From: Spirodela intermedia
Lineage: Eukaryota; Streptophyta; Magnoliopsida; Alismatales; Araceae
DNA length: 64,000 bases
Direction of reading: 5' to 3'
NCBI GenBank assembly: GCA_902729315.2
Contig: LR746271.1
Coordinates: 2,068,001-2,132,000, forward strand
A program made the position numbers and the translations under genes. The notes below the pieces were generated by a model that saw only the letters and a program-made list of their open reading frames with translations, had not been told where the DNA came from and made no database searches. Within the stretch, counting starts at the first letter, position 1. Each line of letters begins with the position of its first letter. Of this stretch, positions 32,501 through 47,500 are shown piece after piece.

Positions 32501-35500
32501 TGGACGGAATGTAGTGGTGTTGGTGAAGGGGGGAGGGGGGGAGGGGGGGAGCAGGAGTATGTTACTAATTTTGACTGGTACTGAGGAAAATAATCATAAT
32601 GCAGCAGATTGCTATGCTAGTTTTGCATGTGCTGGTCATACCTGATATCCTGGCACATAAAATTTAAATTTAGCCAGTTTCATTTGGTTACATATCTTTG
32701 TTTTGTATAATGCTTAAGAAAAAAAAAATACAAACTTCAAAATCAGAGGAACCTAGGAAGCAGTAAAGTTGGAACAAAGAAAAATAATTATTTTCAGGGA
32801 TTAAGCTGTCTTATTTTAAGAGTCCCAATGGCCTTCTCTAAGTTAATCTGAACTGGGTGACAGGATATCATCTGCAGTCTCCAATTATACCGAACCAGCT
32901 GTTTTGGTAAATGGCCATTTTGATAGTCCGCTTGGCTCTCCTGGTGCTGGGGATTGTGGCTCATGCGTTGGTCAGTTTTCTCGAATTTCTGATTATAATT
33001 TGTGTTTATTTTTATTTTTCATCTTTCTAATATTACGGATTGTTCATGTCTTGACAGCTTCGATGCTTGAATTAGTGCGAGTTATACTAGATTCAAGTTG
33101 GATACCTCCTCAACCTATAATTTTTCTTTTCAATGGTGCAGAGGAGATCTTTCTTTTGGTAAGATCGCTCTTGTCAATGGCTTCAGTTTTGATGCTTTTC
33201 AAAGTTTTTGTTACATAAGGGTTGCTGATTGCTTGTGTGAACTTGAACCGATAAAGTAACAAGGCAATTCTTTTGTTTACCCGAACTTCCTGTGGGTTAC
33301 TTTTGTTTGACGCTCTAATGTCTGCCTGGGACAAGCTGGCCTGAAAAACTCTGCCACATTCTTGGTTATTCACTGCATATTGCTTACTCTAGATTGCTGG
33401 ATGCCGTATAGAGAATATAATGTTTACTTCTCCTTTTATATAGATTTTTATCATTTAAATTATCAAGTCTGTAATGAAGAGGTTAAAAGAATTTACTACT
33501 ATAGTGACTTCCAGGGGACGAGAATGAAGAAAAAGCCCTAGCAAAGAGTTCTGTGACTTCTTTCTTTTTTCTATCAGGGAAGAGGATGAAAACTTGTGCT
33601 TTTACAATGAGCAACCACTCCTAGTGACATGAACAAAGAGACCTTACAAGTCTGATGATTGGGTAAGCCACATTCTACACAGCTGTCACTTCATAGAATC
33701 GAGAAACTCAGAAACATGGCGTCAAGTAGAGGCCAAAACATCAGATGAGGAAGATAAAAGATCTGTTTGCTGAGTTTTCTTTAAAGAGCTGATTGAAGGA
33801 GAAATATGGAGGCGAGAGATGTAAGGATGCATTCTTCTGAAAACCAAGAGGATCTGATCACTCCATTCACAAGAGAAGGAAGTGAATCAGGGTTGAAGGC
33901 CAACTTCATAATTAGATGTTGTGGAGATTTGTATACATGAAAATAGTCTAGAACATGCTGCGGCCATTTCAGTTCATTAAAAATGTCAGGTTTCCTCCTT
34001 CCAGAAATAAGATGAGAAAACAACTATGGAATAATATTGTCTGAATATTTGAACTTTGACAAGAGGGATGGAAGGGGAAACTATCATATGCTGATGGGAG
34101 ACAGATTATATTCAAACCTGAGTCCTGCATCTTATAAGATTTCTTTCTTATAACGCACATAGTTCTATGAAAGGCTTGGTAATTGGATTCTCCAATATTC
34201 CAGAAAGTGCCTTACAAAAAAGGCTGTTCCTCATCTTGAGGGATCAAAGAGTGGCTCTGGTGGAGTTTGAGATTTAATGGCAAAGGATTGGTGGGTTAGT
34301 GGTTCTGTGGACTTGCTGAAGTTTATTTATTGTTAGGCATCCATTATCAAGAGAAGATATTCTGCAAATTATCCTCGATGGTGTTTTTATCCAGACGTCT
34401 GATATCTTTGAATAGCTGCTCATACCTAAAACAGCTTTCTTAAATTACCAGTTGGCTTTTGAACTGTAATATTGTGGTATAATCAATAACGTACAGATTA
34501 GTTTCCAGCTCGTAGAATTTCACAAATTTATTAACTATCAAGATATAAAGGTAACATTTAAAAATGATGACAGGATGTTCCGAATGTGAGGTCAGCCACT
34601 GAATTTTAAAGGGCTTACCCTGAAACTTAAATTGAAGAATACTGCAATCTTTTCCGACTAATTGATCAGATTAGAGTTCAACCCTCGAAGAAGTGTGATG
34701 ATCTAATATCTTGTGGGTAAAGTTCTCAGCAAGGATGGTGCGGCATGTAGCTGGTGATGTGCCACTGGACTGTGCAGTATGCAGCATGTGTTCCAGCGTG
34801 TGGTACCAATGAATGAGGTTGATGGACACGTCTATGTATGCAGTGCCTACAGAAGCATCAACATTAATGTTGGGATGAGACAACAAGAGGATCAGGCATG
34901 CATGTGCAAGTGCAATGAGGTGGGCTAGTTCAACAGTATGTGGGCCCTGCACAGACAACTTCATAGTGGTTGTGTGCAAACATTTGCACCGCGTATTTCA
35001 TGGATTCTCTGGGGACAATGTGGGGTACATCGTGTGGGGTAGAGTTGTGCGAATCTCTTAAGCGGCATACATGATATCAACTTAATGTTTCATGCGTGTT
35101 GCAAGGATATGCCATGGTTATTGTAGGGGCCCACAGAAGTTTATGTAGTAGGTGGACTCAAAAAGCTGCGTATACAGGGAGGGGATCGAAGAGCTAAGGG
35201 CCCTTGAAGAGTGAGGGATTCCTTAACGGATTATTCTATTCATTATACTGTGTTCCTTGAGTTCCAGAGTGAAAGATCCTTCTTAGGCATCTTGTGTCAG
35301 TGTGCTTGTGCAATGTGGTCAAGTGTATGGGTCTAGCCTTGTGACATTTGGTCAGAGTCCGGAGATAAACAGTTAATGCGTTTTTTGACTCTTTCAGCGT
35401 AAAATCTTTTGTAAATGCTAAAAACGATGGAAATTTTATAGTTTGGTGATACAAGTTGATTTGGCTAAAAGGTAAACCCTGAAAAAGATTGTTCTCAAAA

Positions 35501-38500
35501 AACTATCCGTAAACTATAGCACGTGAGCAAATTGCACGATTCATGGAGGATGTAAATATGACTAGGATACTTTATGGAAACCACGTGGACATAATTGACC
35601 AATTGTTAGAGGACTGGGATTTTCATGCCCCTACATAAGTATTTCATAAGATGGCTGTATTTGCGATTCTACAACATTTAGGAGTCTGCAGCTTGATGAA
35701 ATGATGGACTTAGGAAATCAACATAAACCGAATGTGACTAGCATTTCATTATGTTTCCCTCAATTTTTTGGGGAACCTATAAATTAATGATTAGAAAGAT
35801 GCATCTGCGCGATTTGAGCTGAAAGATCTCCTGAATGTCGCACTTCAGCAAGTTGATGGACAGTTTTTTTGTGAACAAATCCAAAGGTTAAATCAGTTGT
35901 TAGGCTTATTATTCTTATGCATAGTATTTTCTTTTCCCGATCTAATACTGTGGTATAATCTTCGGGGAAGTAGGAATATCTTTGTATTTTTAGTACAGAG
36001 TGTGATTTTTCTCTCTATTCTTGATGTACGCAAAGAAATGTGGATTTTCTGCCATGAAGAACATCATGACTCCTTTAATTTTTGGAGGTTAAAAATTTAG
36101 AGGGGTCGAATAGTGATGAAATTTGGGCGCTTCCCTGTCCAGAAGAGTGAATTGAAAGAAATAAATGAAGCTTCCTACTTTGAAGAGAGATTCTTGCGAA
36201 TTATTTCAACGGAATGCATAGCGGAATTGATGTAAAACAAGATTATATCAAGTGTAGAAGGCCTGAAAGGACAAACGCTGAAGACCCAAATAGGCTTTGT
36301 CTGGGTGCCCAATTAGTCCGAAACATTTACTCTTTTGTTTGGTTTAATAGTTATTTATTTTTTCCCGGAACTGTTGACTACCGATCAGTGGAATTTCACT
36401 GCAGGAGGGGGAGATTTCCTGGACTGAGAGTTGGCAGTTAGGGGAGAAAAGAAGGCAGGGGTGGGAAATTTGCTGGAATGAAAGTTTCCAGGTGGGGGAG
36501 AAGAGGGGCACCAGCATAATGATTCTCGCCATTATTACTTAGTCTTTTGGAACTTTTTCGTGATTTTGGGCGTCTAGTTTTCTGTAAATACCTGTTTTCT
36601 TCAATGGAAGGTGGACCAAATTGATTTGATTCTTTATCCTTGCATGCGAGCCTCGGCTTAAGATGTGACCATTTGAGGGGTTTATCTTGCAAATCTGATA
36701 ATGCACTCGGTTATTTTCGAGGTCTGAGGTTTATCCTTGCAGGAGAGTCAATACATATGGTTTTTAATTTATATTTGATTTTTGTAGGGTTCACATGGCT
36801 TTATGAAAACACATGAATGGGCGAACTCCCTTGGAGCTTTTATTAATGTTGAGGCATCTGGAAGTGGTGGTCTTGGTATTTTTCCTTTGAACTTTGATCA
36901 GTCCTACAAAGTAGATTTCTGTCTCCATGCTACTTGCGTACTTACAAACTTCATGGTTTTGTAGAGCATCAAAATGTTGATTCCCTGACTTTACTTTTTA
37001 GATTTTTTCATTGGAATAGAGATGATGTTAATGAATTGCTTAGACAAGAAAGTGAGTTCACCATTGCACAAAACTGAGATAGATGGTGAGATGTGATGAG
37101 GAGGTGGAAAAAATGTGGAAGACGTCTTTTGGAAATGTGATGGATGTTTCGTGAATGCTGTCAAGTGGAAATCTATGGTTGCATGATTCTTGAGTGTCTT
37201 TCGAAATCTTGACATTTTTTTCATATTTTCCTCAGGCCTCTGAAAATGTAGTGTTGTGCCACTCTTTAAGGGAACGAGGCATTGTTTGAGTTCCAATTGG
37301 GATAGGATTTATCTTGTAAATTTAGCCAAGAGTTTGTCTTTAGATTGACCAAAGGGGTGCAAGATTAGAAACTTTATCTATTTAAATAGAGTCTCAGCGT
37401 TTGAGAATCATATAGAAAATCTGCAAGGATTCTAGAGTACTCTCCTTCCCACCATGTTCACTTTTTCTGGTGGGACCTCATCCACGGGAAAAAAGTCGAG
37501 ATGAAGATCGGACGGGAGAAAGGTAAAAAAACAGTAGACATGAAGAGTTATGTTTTAAAACTATCTGGTCTGAGAGCTCATTCTCGAAGGGCAAATTTCA
37601 ATTGCTTTGAAGGACGGCAGAACCTGCCCAAGTTATAGTGATGGATAAGTTTCTATTTTCTCGGCTGTGATAGGAGACTGATTATGAAGATCTTATGAGA
37701 AATGTAAGGGAAGTAGAAGTCTGTGCAAATTGGCTTTCTATTTGACATAGATGTAGATGGAGTTACCAGATATCAAATGGCTTCTCAGATCTAGCTTTTA
37801 GGTTTTTGAATGAAGATTTTGATGTGATGAATCCGTGTTATGGAAGGTATCTTGTTTTGGATGTGGCAAAGTCAGAAAGTTATAACACAGAGAAATGATA
37901 TTCTGTAGATTTTGCTTGATGTTTCCGTGAATGCTTTTCTTTCTCAATGCATTTTAATAGGAAAATATACATACACTCTATACGTTGTGCTAAGTTTTTT
38001 GGAATTTACGAATGCTGCGAGCTTTTTATATAAAAAGTAGTTGTCATGGATAGCTTGTCTTTTTTTTACCTTAAAATTTTTGTGATTCTACCAGTACATG
38101 TATGCATTGACATGACTATCATTTACATCTGTCTGCCACGATACAGTGTTTTGTGGGTCTCAGGTTAACATCTCAAATTTTAGCACATTGCATTTGGCTT
38201 GGTATGAGAAAATTGTATGCACTCTTTTTGAGAAAGAAAATGGGTTTCATCTAAATGGAATTATTCGTAGTTTCATTACAAGTTTTATTATGCATGTTTC
38301 TCCCCTATGATAACCAATTGGTACATCAGCCTGCTGGTGTATGATAGTCAAGGTAGCACATAATTTAGTTAACATATCTGTGTGTTGAGGTACACTGTTA
38401 GATTGTGAAGTACACCTGTTTGTAGATATCACCAAATAGAGTCATACTTATTCTATGGCATCTAACATAAGATGGTTAGCATTTCCCCCCTTTTATTTGG

Positions 38501-41500
38501 TTGAATTTTCTAGTGGTGGGGGTGGAGTTTTAGTGTCAATAATGAATACATTTGTGTGCGCTTACCAAATGTTGCATGCATGATCCTGGAAGAAAGATTT
38601 CTAAGAGAGTTTCAAGGGCAGTAAGAGAATAAGAAAATGGTTCTTTCTCTATTCGATCAAATCCCGTATGACGAGAAGAATCTATGCTAGAGCTAGAGAA
38701 CAAATCCAGGTGGTAATCTAGGAAATATACAGCTAGAAAATATGTAGAAATAAATAAATAAACAATAAAGAACCAAAAGATATAAAACATTCGAAAATAG
38801 GTCCTAGTCTTTCAAACAAATTCAGTCAGTTAATTACGCTTAGACACCAACATATGTTCACTAGGCTCGGATCTGAATACTGCACATCTGAACGGATCTC
38901 AACAGTTTCTTTACAGGAATATGCTCATATTTTCCCTTATTCTGTTGAAGACTTACGCTATGTGACCCCTTTGCTTTTTGTAGGAAAGAAATTTAGAGCT
39001 TTGTGAAAAATATGTTGTTTTTCTCCTAAAACCTGTATCCAGCTATTTTAGCTTGTAATTCTGCATATTGTTTTCCACTGACAGATTTGGTTTGCCAGTC
39101 TGGACCTGGGTCTTGGCCTTCTTTAGTGTATGCTCAGTCTGCTGTATATCCTATGGCACAAAGTGCTGCTCAGGTTTTAAAGGCCTCTTGTGTTGTTAGA
39201 ATTACTGTATCAGCTTTAATGTATGGATGACGAACCTTTTAGTTGATTCTTGGTGCAGGATGTATTTGGTATCATTCCTGGTGATACGGATTTCAGAATC
39301 TTTGCCAAAGACTTTGGAAAGATTCCTGGGTTGGATATTATCTTTGTTCTTGGTGGTTACTACTACCATACATCCCACGACACATTAGAGAGACTGATGT
39401 AAGGACTGATTTCAGTGCTCTATTTGATTTTTTGTGAAATTCTTATTTCGTGAACTTTATATTATAAAATATATTTTCAATTTTTTTCTATGTATATCTT
39501 GGAACCAGGCCTGGAAGCATCCAAGCACGAGGCGAAAATTTATATGCCCTTGTTAAGGCCTTTACAGCGTCCCCATTGTTACGAAATGCAGAGCAAAGGT
39601 CTCAAGTGGACGCTGCCAAGGACCCTGGAAATGATCGAGCTGTTTACTTTGACTACTTATCGTGGTTCATGGTATGTCGTCCGTTTGGCCTAGGGCACAC
39701 TTTTTAACTCCTTTCTGTCTGTCCACGTTTTGGCCTCTAAAATGTTGTGATATGATGGTATCCGATCTTATAGATTATGGTATATTTTATTTGAATTGGA
39801 TCTACTGAATAGATCTGTTGAACTGTTTTAGTAGAATCTCGAGTGAACTAGCTGTGGCTACACTTTCTTGTGTGAACAATTGTTTTCCGTTTTGGGGGGA
39901 TTGATGGAATTCCATGGCGTCCAACTGATTGTGCTTATCAACGTTTTGGTGTTAAATTTAGACTATCTAATAAAAGGGTTTATTATGCGATATGAGAATA
40001 GCCTGTGGTTAAGATGTTATCATTGATGATAGCTGTCATGTGATTCAAGGTGATGGTAACATAATTTCACCTTTTGTCATTTCAGATAATCTATTCTAGA
40101 AGGGTCGCTCTGGTCCTCCATAACCTTCCTGTGGTCATATTTCTCCTGATGCCTCTGCTTCTGCATTTCCAGCATTGTACTGTCAGCTCTGTTTTCTCCA
40201 GTTTTCTTGACTTGACAAAAGGTATGTTGTTTGTATTTGCCACATTTTCTGCAATTTATTGAAGTTGATACATTTATTCTGCCCTCTGATACCTTTATTT
40301 TCTTTTTGGGATTATTTTATGGTACCTATCTGTTTTCTTCCATGTAATGCTATTAAACCAACTCCAAGTTCACCTATTATTCAACAATGAAATTTTTTCT
40401 TTAGTTGATTTGTGAGTGAATAAAGTCTTGTTATTATATATCATGGAATGATATTGCCCAATTTACGACACCAATAATGTTCTCTTCATTTTGTGTCTAA
40501 ATCATCTGAAGTTTCTGATATAGTACCCGTCAAGACATGTTCATAGTAAGTGAATAGTCTAGAAGCTTCTATAGTGAATATTAGGGAAGGGGTGGACTGA
40601 GAGGTATAAATACCCCTTCCCTGTGAATAAAAGGGGGTATTGTGGTAGAAGTGACACGAGAGAGGGAGAGTGGGAAACTATCTCGGACTAATCCCCACTT
40701 GTTACATTGTTTTCTCTGTTTTCTTGAATCCATTGTTCTTTTTCCTTTCATTGTCCAAGAGGAGAGGAGGGGATCATATCAACTAGTATCAGAGCGAGTT
40801 CTTGGAAGCATAGGACTATGAATTACAGAAAACTTTCTGGAGGCATTGAAGATAGATGCAGAACATATCAAGGAAGAACAAAGACGTACAAAGGAGGAGC
40901 TACAAAAATTGAAGTCTGAATCAACAGATTTGCTACAAAAATTCCTTCAACGAATCCATGAGAAGTTTGATGAATTCAAGAACTCTGTCAATGAAAAGTT
41001 CTTAGCATTAGAAAAAAGGGATCCAACTACAAGTATGACATCTTGATTGGTCAGGAATTATCTAGAGAATGAGCAATAAGAGAGAACCAATCTAGGACTA
41101 GAGGTACAAAACTTTGTGCTGGCTCCAAATCACATTTCAGATGAAAATCAACAAACAAGGAAAGGAGATGTCCGAATCTTCAGAGTCAATCTAAAAGATG
41201 TCTCCGATGTGCAGAATGATATTTTCAGATCAAAAAAAATATAAGAAGAAAGAATAGAGGTAATCAGCTTACACTTGGATGATATGACATTAGAATGGTA
41301 TGTCTGGATAGAATATCGATATCCTGTTTAAGAATTGACAAGATTTTCATATTCAAATTGAGAGGCATTTTAAAACTTCTAAATCGGGAAATGTGTATCA
41401 ATAGTTTCTTGATATTAAGCAGGAAGGAACAGTATCTGATTATAGATAAGAATTTAAACTCTTATCCACCGTCCTCCCCAAGATTTCAGAAAAAGTCATA

Positions 41501-44500
41501 GAACAGATACACTTGAAAGGCCTGAAGCTGGAACTTCAATCTGAATTATCTAGAACTAAACCAATGTAATTATTAGAAATTATGGACGCTTCATTGGAAG
41601 TAGAGGAGCACCTACGCACACTATGTGAAGCATGACATATCAGTCTACCAAAATAGACAAGAATGGAGACACATTCAATATTTGGTTACACACTAACAAC
41701 AACAAGATTGCTTATGTCAAGAGGAATTCATGTAAAGAACAATGAGAAAAGGTCTGATTCTCCCCACAAGTCAACAACTCTACATGAAACAAAGAAAACA
41801 GGGGTAGAAACCATACCTTTCTAAGGTTGGCACAGACGACAAATTCAAGTAATTGATGTTGAAGTTAATAAACGCAGGATCAAGGGCTTACGTTTCAATT
41901 GTAATGACAAATGTGGACCCAAGCATTGTTGTAAGAAGCTCTTTCACATCTTAATTGTCAATTCTAATGATAAATTGACTCAACAAGAATTAGAAGTTAT
42001 TTAGGGTGATCTAGAAGAATCATACAATGAGGGAATATTATTTACTGCACATGTATCATTGAATTCAGTGGTTGGACTTACAGAACCAAGATCAATTTGG
42101 TTAAAAGTGACCTTGCAAGGGTGAGATGTTACCATTATGGTAGATTGTGGGGGCACACATAATTTCATATGTGTGAGTCTATTGAAGGAACTTAGATCAC
42201 CTATAAATGAATCAATGAACTATGAAATCAGTATTAATGAACGCAGTCAAAAGGTATGGTAATTCCAAAATTGTTACTCTACAATTATAACGGCTGTCTA
42301 TTACCAAGATTTCTTACCTTTGCAGTTGGAGAGCACAGACCTCATACTTGTCATGAAATGGTTGGAAATTATAGGGTGGATGCATGTCCATTGGTGGTTA
42401 TTAATTATGAAATTCATGGTGGATGAGAAAGTAAAAACTCTGAAAGGAGATGTGAGTTTGTCAAAAGCTACTATTTCATGGAATCCTTTGGAAAAACTAA
42501 TCAGGAAGAAAGATTCATTTGATTGGAACCAAGTCACTCGAAATACTTTTGATCAACTCTAAAATGCAAGTCCTAACACCCCATATCCTTATCATAGGTG
42601 GTTGGTCAAACTGATGGACTTGAATTTTAAAATAAAATTTTGACGAAGGGAAGTATAATAAGGTAGTAGATGCTTTGTCTCACTTCCCAAGTATGACAGA
42701 ATTATAGAAAATGTTGGTCTCACATTCCAGCTGATCAATGTCATTAAGATAAATGAGGAACTATCATCAGATTCAAGGTGCTGGAACCCCAAGATCATGT
42801 GCAACCATTTCCTCCAAATTTCACACGAGCTTGATTGGAGAACGGTGCCGAAGTTATGCCAAACAATTCAGCCTACAACTGCAAGACTAGAGGTCTTCAT
42901 CAAATAGACAGGCCTACTAAATTTTGAAGCTACATGGGAAACATCTTCAGATATTATACAACGGTTCCTGACTTCCACCTTGAGGACAAGGTGGATTTGA
43001 ATGAGGGGAGTGCTGATACAGTATCCCTCAAGATGTATGTTCGTCATAAGCAAATAATCTAGAAGCTCCTATAGAGGACATTTGAGAAGGGGTGGGCTGA
43101 GCAGTATAAATACACCTTATGAATAAGAAGGGATCTCATGGTAGAAGTGACATGAGAGAGGGAGAGTGGGGGAATTCTCTTGAACTAATTCCTGCATGTT
43201 ACATTGTTTTCTTGAATCCATTGGTCTTTTTCCCTCCATTGTCCGAGAGGAGAGGAAGGGATCATATCAGTTCATGTTGTGTTCTTTAAATACTTCTTGG
43301 TCTCGTGCTTAATGTTACCAGCTTGTTGTTCCATTTGTTCAGTTCGGAAGCTTAGTAGCTGATCATTGCAAGAGTTGGCATACTTAACGAGGTGCCAGGT
43401 GTTTGAATTGTAATTTGGATTTTGTACCATCTTTAAAAGGGAAAAGCAACATGAAGAGGACGTAACACCTCATTAGACGATTGAAGAGACTGATGCTACA
43501 GAGGTGGAGATATTTGACGGTTGAGTTCTGGATGGAGGTTCTAGTACAAGTTTTAGTAGAAGTTTGAAAGAACTAAAAACTGTGCAACCTGGCGTTCTCT
43601 TTTTAGCATATTTGTGAAGACCCATCTCATTGGGGAAAAGAGATTCATGGGGATGTAAAGATGATAGAGGAAGAAATTTTAAAGCGTCATCTGCCTGCTA
43701 TATTAGCACTTGTGGAAATACCAGATGCTTCACCGTACTCTCAAAATAGAAGGGAAACATTAGGGTACAAATTTTTAACCTCCTACCTGTTTACATTGAG
43801 AAACGGCATGGCATCAAAAGGTTGCTATCTGCTTCCATCTGCCAATCTCAATGCAAGCATATATACAATTCCACTTCACCATGCAAATGAACCGCATTAT
43901 ATTCTATGTGATAGCATCATTAGAATGGAAACAAGTATTCAAGAAGTGAAAAAACTTATGTCTCCTCCTCCCCTCGTATCATCAGCTGGAGTTTCTAACA
44001 TTTTGGTTTAAATGAGTAATCTAACTAACTCTTGATAGTCTATTATCTAAAAGACTCATGAAAATACGTGTTAAGTCTGGCAGCAATTTGTTATTTCTGT
44101 TTTTCCCTTTTGTGCATGGTATCAAAATGTTCCCATCTGTTTCTTCCCTCTTTCTTTTTCCTCTACCTTCCATTGGCAGGTCTTTTATGTTTCTGTAAAT
44201 CTGGTCGGCAATCAGCTGATAAAGCTGAGATTGATCAGCTTGTATTAATTTTCTCTAACTTTTCTGAGGATCAGATATCTCCTGACCTCTTTTGTCTTAA
44301 TTGGCTGGTCCCATCAGGATCAGCGATTTCAGAGCAAATCATTGAAGGCAATTTGTATCTTGTCTTGCATGTGTACAATTTGAAAGAAGTTGAGAGGAAC
44401 GTATTACAGTAGCATTGTTTGACCAAGAAAGTGGTCATTTCAATATTGCTCCCGACAGCTTTTGTTTATAAGTGTTATGTAACCAGGTGGAGAAAAGACT

Positions 44501-47500
44501 GATATTTAATATGTTTGTAAGTCATTTAGAATATAGGCTACTGATTCTAACCTAATTTTTTTCTTTTTATTTTTGGCAGTTGTGAGGGAGATAGAAAAGT
44601 CAATGATCTGACCATGAAATGGTCGGATTATGAAATGGCTGGATTATATATTGTGTGTTCATTTATTCTAGACTATTTTTTTAACCACTATTCTATACTT
44701 TTGGATTGCTAGTCAACAACACGAAAGGAGAATTGAATTGATTAAAATGGACTTGAACTTATTCAAATTGACCTGCCTTTATGCGAGAAAGTCATGTCAA
44801 AGTAGGCTCGAGTTTCTTCGCATTGGCTTAAATTGCTTGTTATTTTGATTGACGTGCCCATCTGTAGAAAAGTGATCCAAGTCCTCACTGTGCTGCTAGA
44901 ATCTGCGAGTGTTGATAGTATGTATTTGAATAAAGAGCAGATGACATATAGGGAGATGTCTATATGAGACACCATGTATCAGTGCCCTCACCTGCACGAT
45001 GCCAAATTTTTCCAATTGCCTCCTTTTGTAGCAGCATGATAAGCTGATGTATTTAAACATTTTAGCATTTTTATTTATCAGTTGGAATTGGCTTCAAGAA
45101 ATTTTCGATTTCTGTGTGCAGGAGTGTTTTTTCATGCGATGGGTATCAGCCTCGGTATTTTTGTCCCTGTTGGTTTTGCAGTACTGCGACTCTGTTTTTC
45201 AAGATATGCAATGAGTTGGTAGGTATCATCTTTCAAAAATATTCTTACCATTTAATTTATTTCATACCACGATAATTTAATTTTTTTAAAATGTGGTGAT
45301 ATAATTTTCCAAGTTTTGAATTTCTTTATGTCAATGTGGATAAAGGAATACATGTCATTCCAAATAGATAATGTACTTGTTTTTCTTCCTTTCTTTGTGG
45401 AAACAAACAAGTGATGTTTTCTTAACATGAGACATGTGCAGTCAAAGTCGGGTGATACACCACTATGGTCACGTATGTATCAATTATAATTTTTGTTAAC
45501 TTGAGGATTAGCCAGAATTTCCCTTGATCATGAGTTTGATGGTCATTTCTTGCTTGATATTCATCTATTGTCAATATTGAGAATTTTCCTTATACTAATC
45601 TTCCCTGTTTAGGTACAGTCATATCCTATTATTATTCTGTTATTCTGTCGGTTTATACAGACTTACTTTCCCTCTTTTGTTTGTTGCAAAGTCTATCAAG
45701 AGACTCTAAAAATACCACATTGGGGGCGGACCATCACAACCAATTCAGTTTGAATAGTTCAAACTCAATTTTCTGGTTGACAGTTGACCCAATGAACAAG
45801 TTCTTCCTTGCTACCTTCTATATGCTTATTTAAGTATCTTTCCTTTTAAGTGGGCGCACATATTGGAAAGCTGAAGGATATCTTGTATTCATTTGGTGTG
45901 AACATATTCTCTTTGCATGATTCTCTAATGAATGTAATTAGGGGCTTCCCTATGCACGTCCATATTTATGTTCTTTAGCTCTTGTTGACAAAACCTAGCA
46001 GATTATTATTTTTTTGGATTCAGTAGTGATATCTTATACATTGCAGGTATGCACGTCCATATCTGGCATACATGATGTTCATCCCTTGCTCAATTGTCGG
46101 TTTATTGATCCCTAGGACTGTGTGGGGATCTTTTTCTGTCTCTCAGGAAGTTGCATTTCCAGGAGAAACCAATGAGGTACATGGTAATCATTTTTACTTT
46201 CAACCTTGTGTGCTAATTATACGGCGGCTTATGATATAGTAAACTAGTTTTCTAATCTTGCACTATGGATTGCTGTAAATTTGTTCTCTTTTGTTATAGT
46301 GCTTTAGGAATAGGCTGTATATTTGCCCTAACGATGACAAGAATGAAGCTTAAAAAACTCAAGAAGCGAGAGTAGAAAAAAACAGGAAAATTTGTGAAAA
46401 TTTAATTTTGTGATAACATGTTGTCTGATACCATGTTATCTAAAGTACCGAGTTAGAACTGTCACTAAGATCTCATTAGTCTTTTTCATTTTATATTTTT
46501 TATTTTCCATAATATGGTGATCATAATGAGGACAGATGCAGCAGCAGTGGCCCACATTCTGTTTTCCTCTTTTTGATTCTTTCTTCTCCTTTTTCTTTCT
46601 TCCTTTAATGCGTATAAGGGATGGATTTTTTAAGCTTTTTCTTTTTTACTTGTCTCCAAGACATTTCCAACTCAAAAATCTCTGGTTTTTTTCTGACTCA
46701 TAAGTCAGGATCTAGTGGGTAATGCCCAATATTGTTCTAGTGATAAGATGCCAGCACGGCCCACTTTACCTCTAGGTTAATGAGGATAAGAATTTTCTAT
46801 GAATGGTTACGTGTCATAAATTTATGTCCTCAATAAAAAGTAATATTTCATGGAAAAAAATTATTGAATTTGTTGACTGGAGACAATCCTGAGGATGGCT
46901 TTAAAGTTTCTAGAACCTTTCAGGGTCTGGTAGCTGTCTAGAACCTTCCAGGGTCTGATATAAATACCAGATCCCTCTACTTGCAAATAATCCTTTTGAA
47001 GAAAGAACATTTTCTGCATGGACGTGAGATGGTCTTTCCAGTGCACCAGTCGTAGTATGAAATTCCTGCAGTACTCAGTATCATGCTAATTGGAAGGAAA
47101 AAGACTTGATCATGGGGTTCCTGCTTTGGTCTGACTAGTTATCTGTATCCTTCAATGAGGTTCATGTAGTTTTCTTGGATCATCATACGTTGTTCCAGCT
47201 AAGTTTTTTAATGACTCTTTATCTTGGTATTCTTTTGTTGTTGAAGTGTAGATTGTTTCCTGACATGTTTATTTCTGAGTAATTCACCCCACATAGATAA
47301 TCCAGATCATGTGTTGTTCCTCATGTAATCTTCGAATGTTACATTGAACATTGTGAAAAATTTAGCTCTTGTTCCTCTCTTCCCTTTAAAAAGGAGTGTT
47401 ATGCAGAACAAGTTTTGTTTTTTCTATATTAGGCTTTCCTTCTATTTTCCTATTATCAGATGTATTTTTCTTTTTCGTGTTTCTATTATCAGACCTTTCC

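Larger units (their letters stand above)
40516..43269 (+). mobile_element. Internally deleted Ty3/gypsy chromovirus in ERMP1 intron 10
   Basis: Two related LTRs (40516-40781 and 43014-43269) enclose 2.2 kb. The internal order is a tRNA-iMet PBS, a coiled-coil gag segment, the gag core ([12 protein letters not shown] near 41273), a zinc knuckle ([15 protein letters not shown] near 41895-41939), a protease motif near 42133, an RNase H tail ([21 protein letters not shown] near 42597-42693) and a chromodomain remnant (near 42897-43000). A polypurine tract precedes the right LTR. RT and integrase cores are missing, so the element is non-autonomous. Many stops are present. The flanks gtttc (40511-40515) and gttca (43270-43274) agree at three of five bases. 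It lies in sense orientation to the host gene. Confidence 0.8.
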
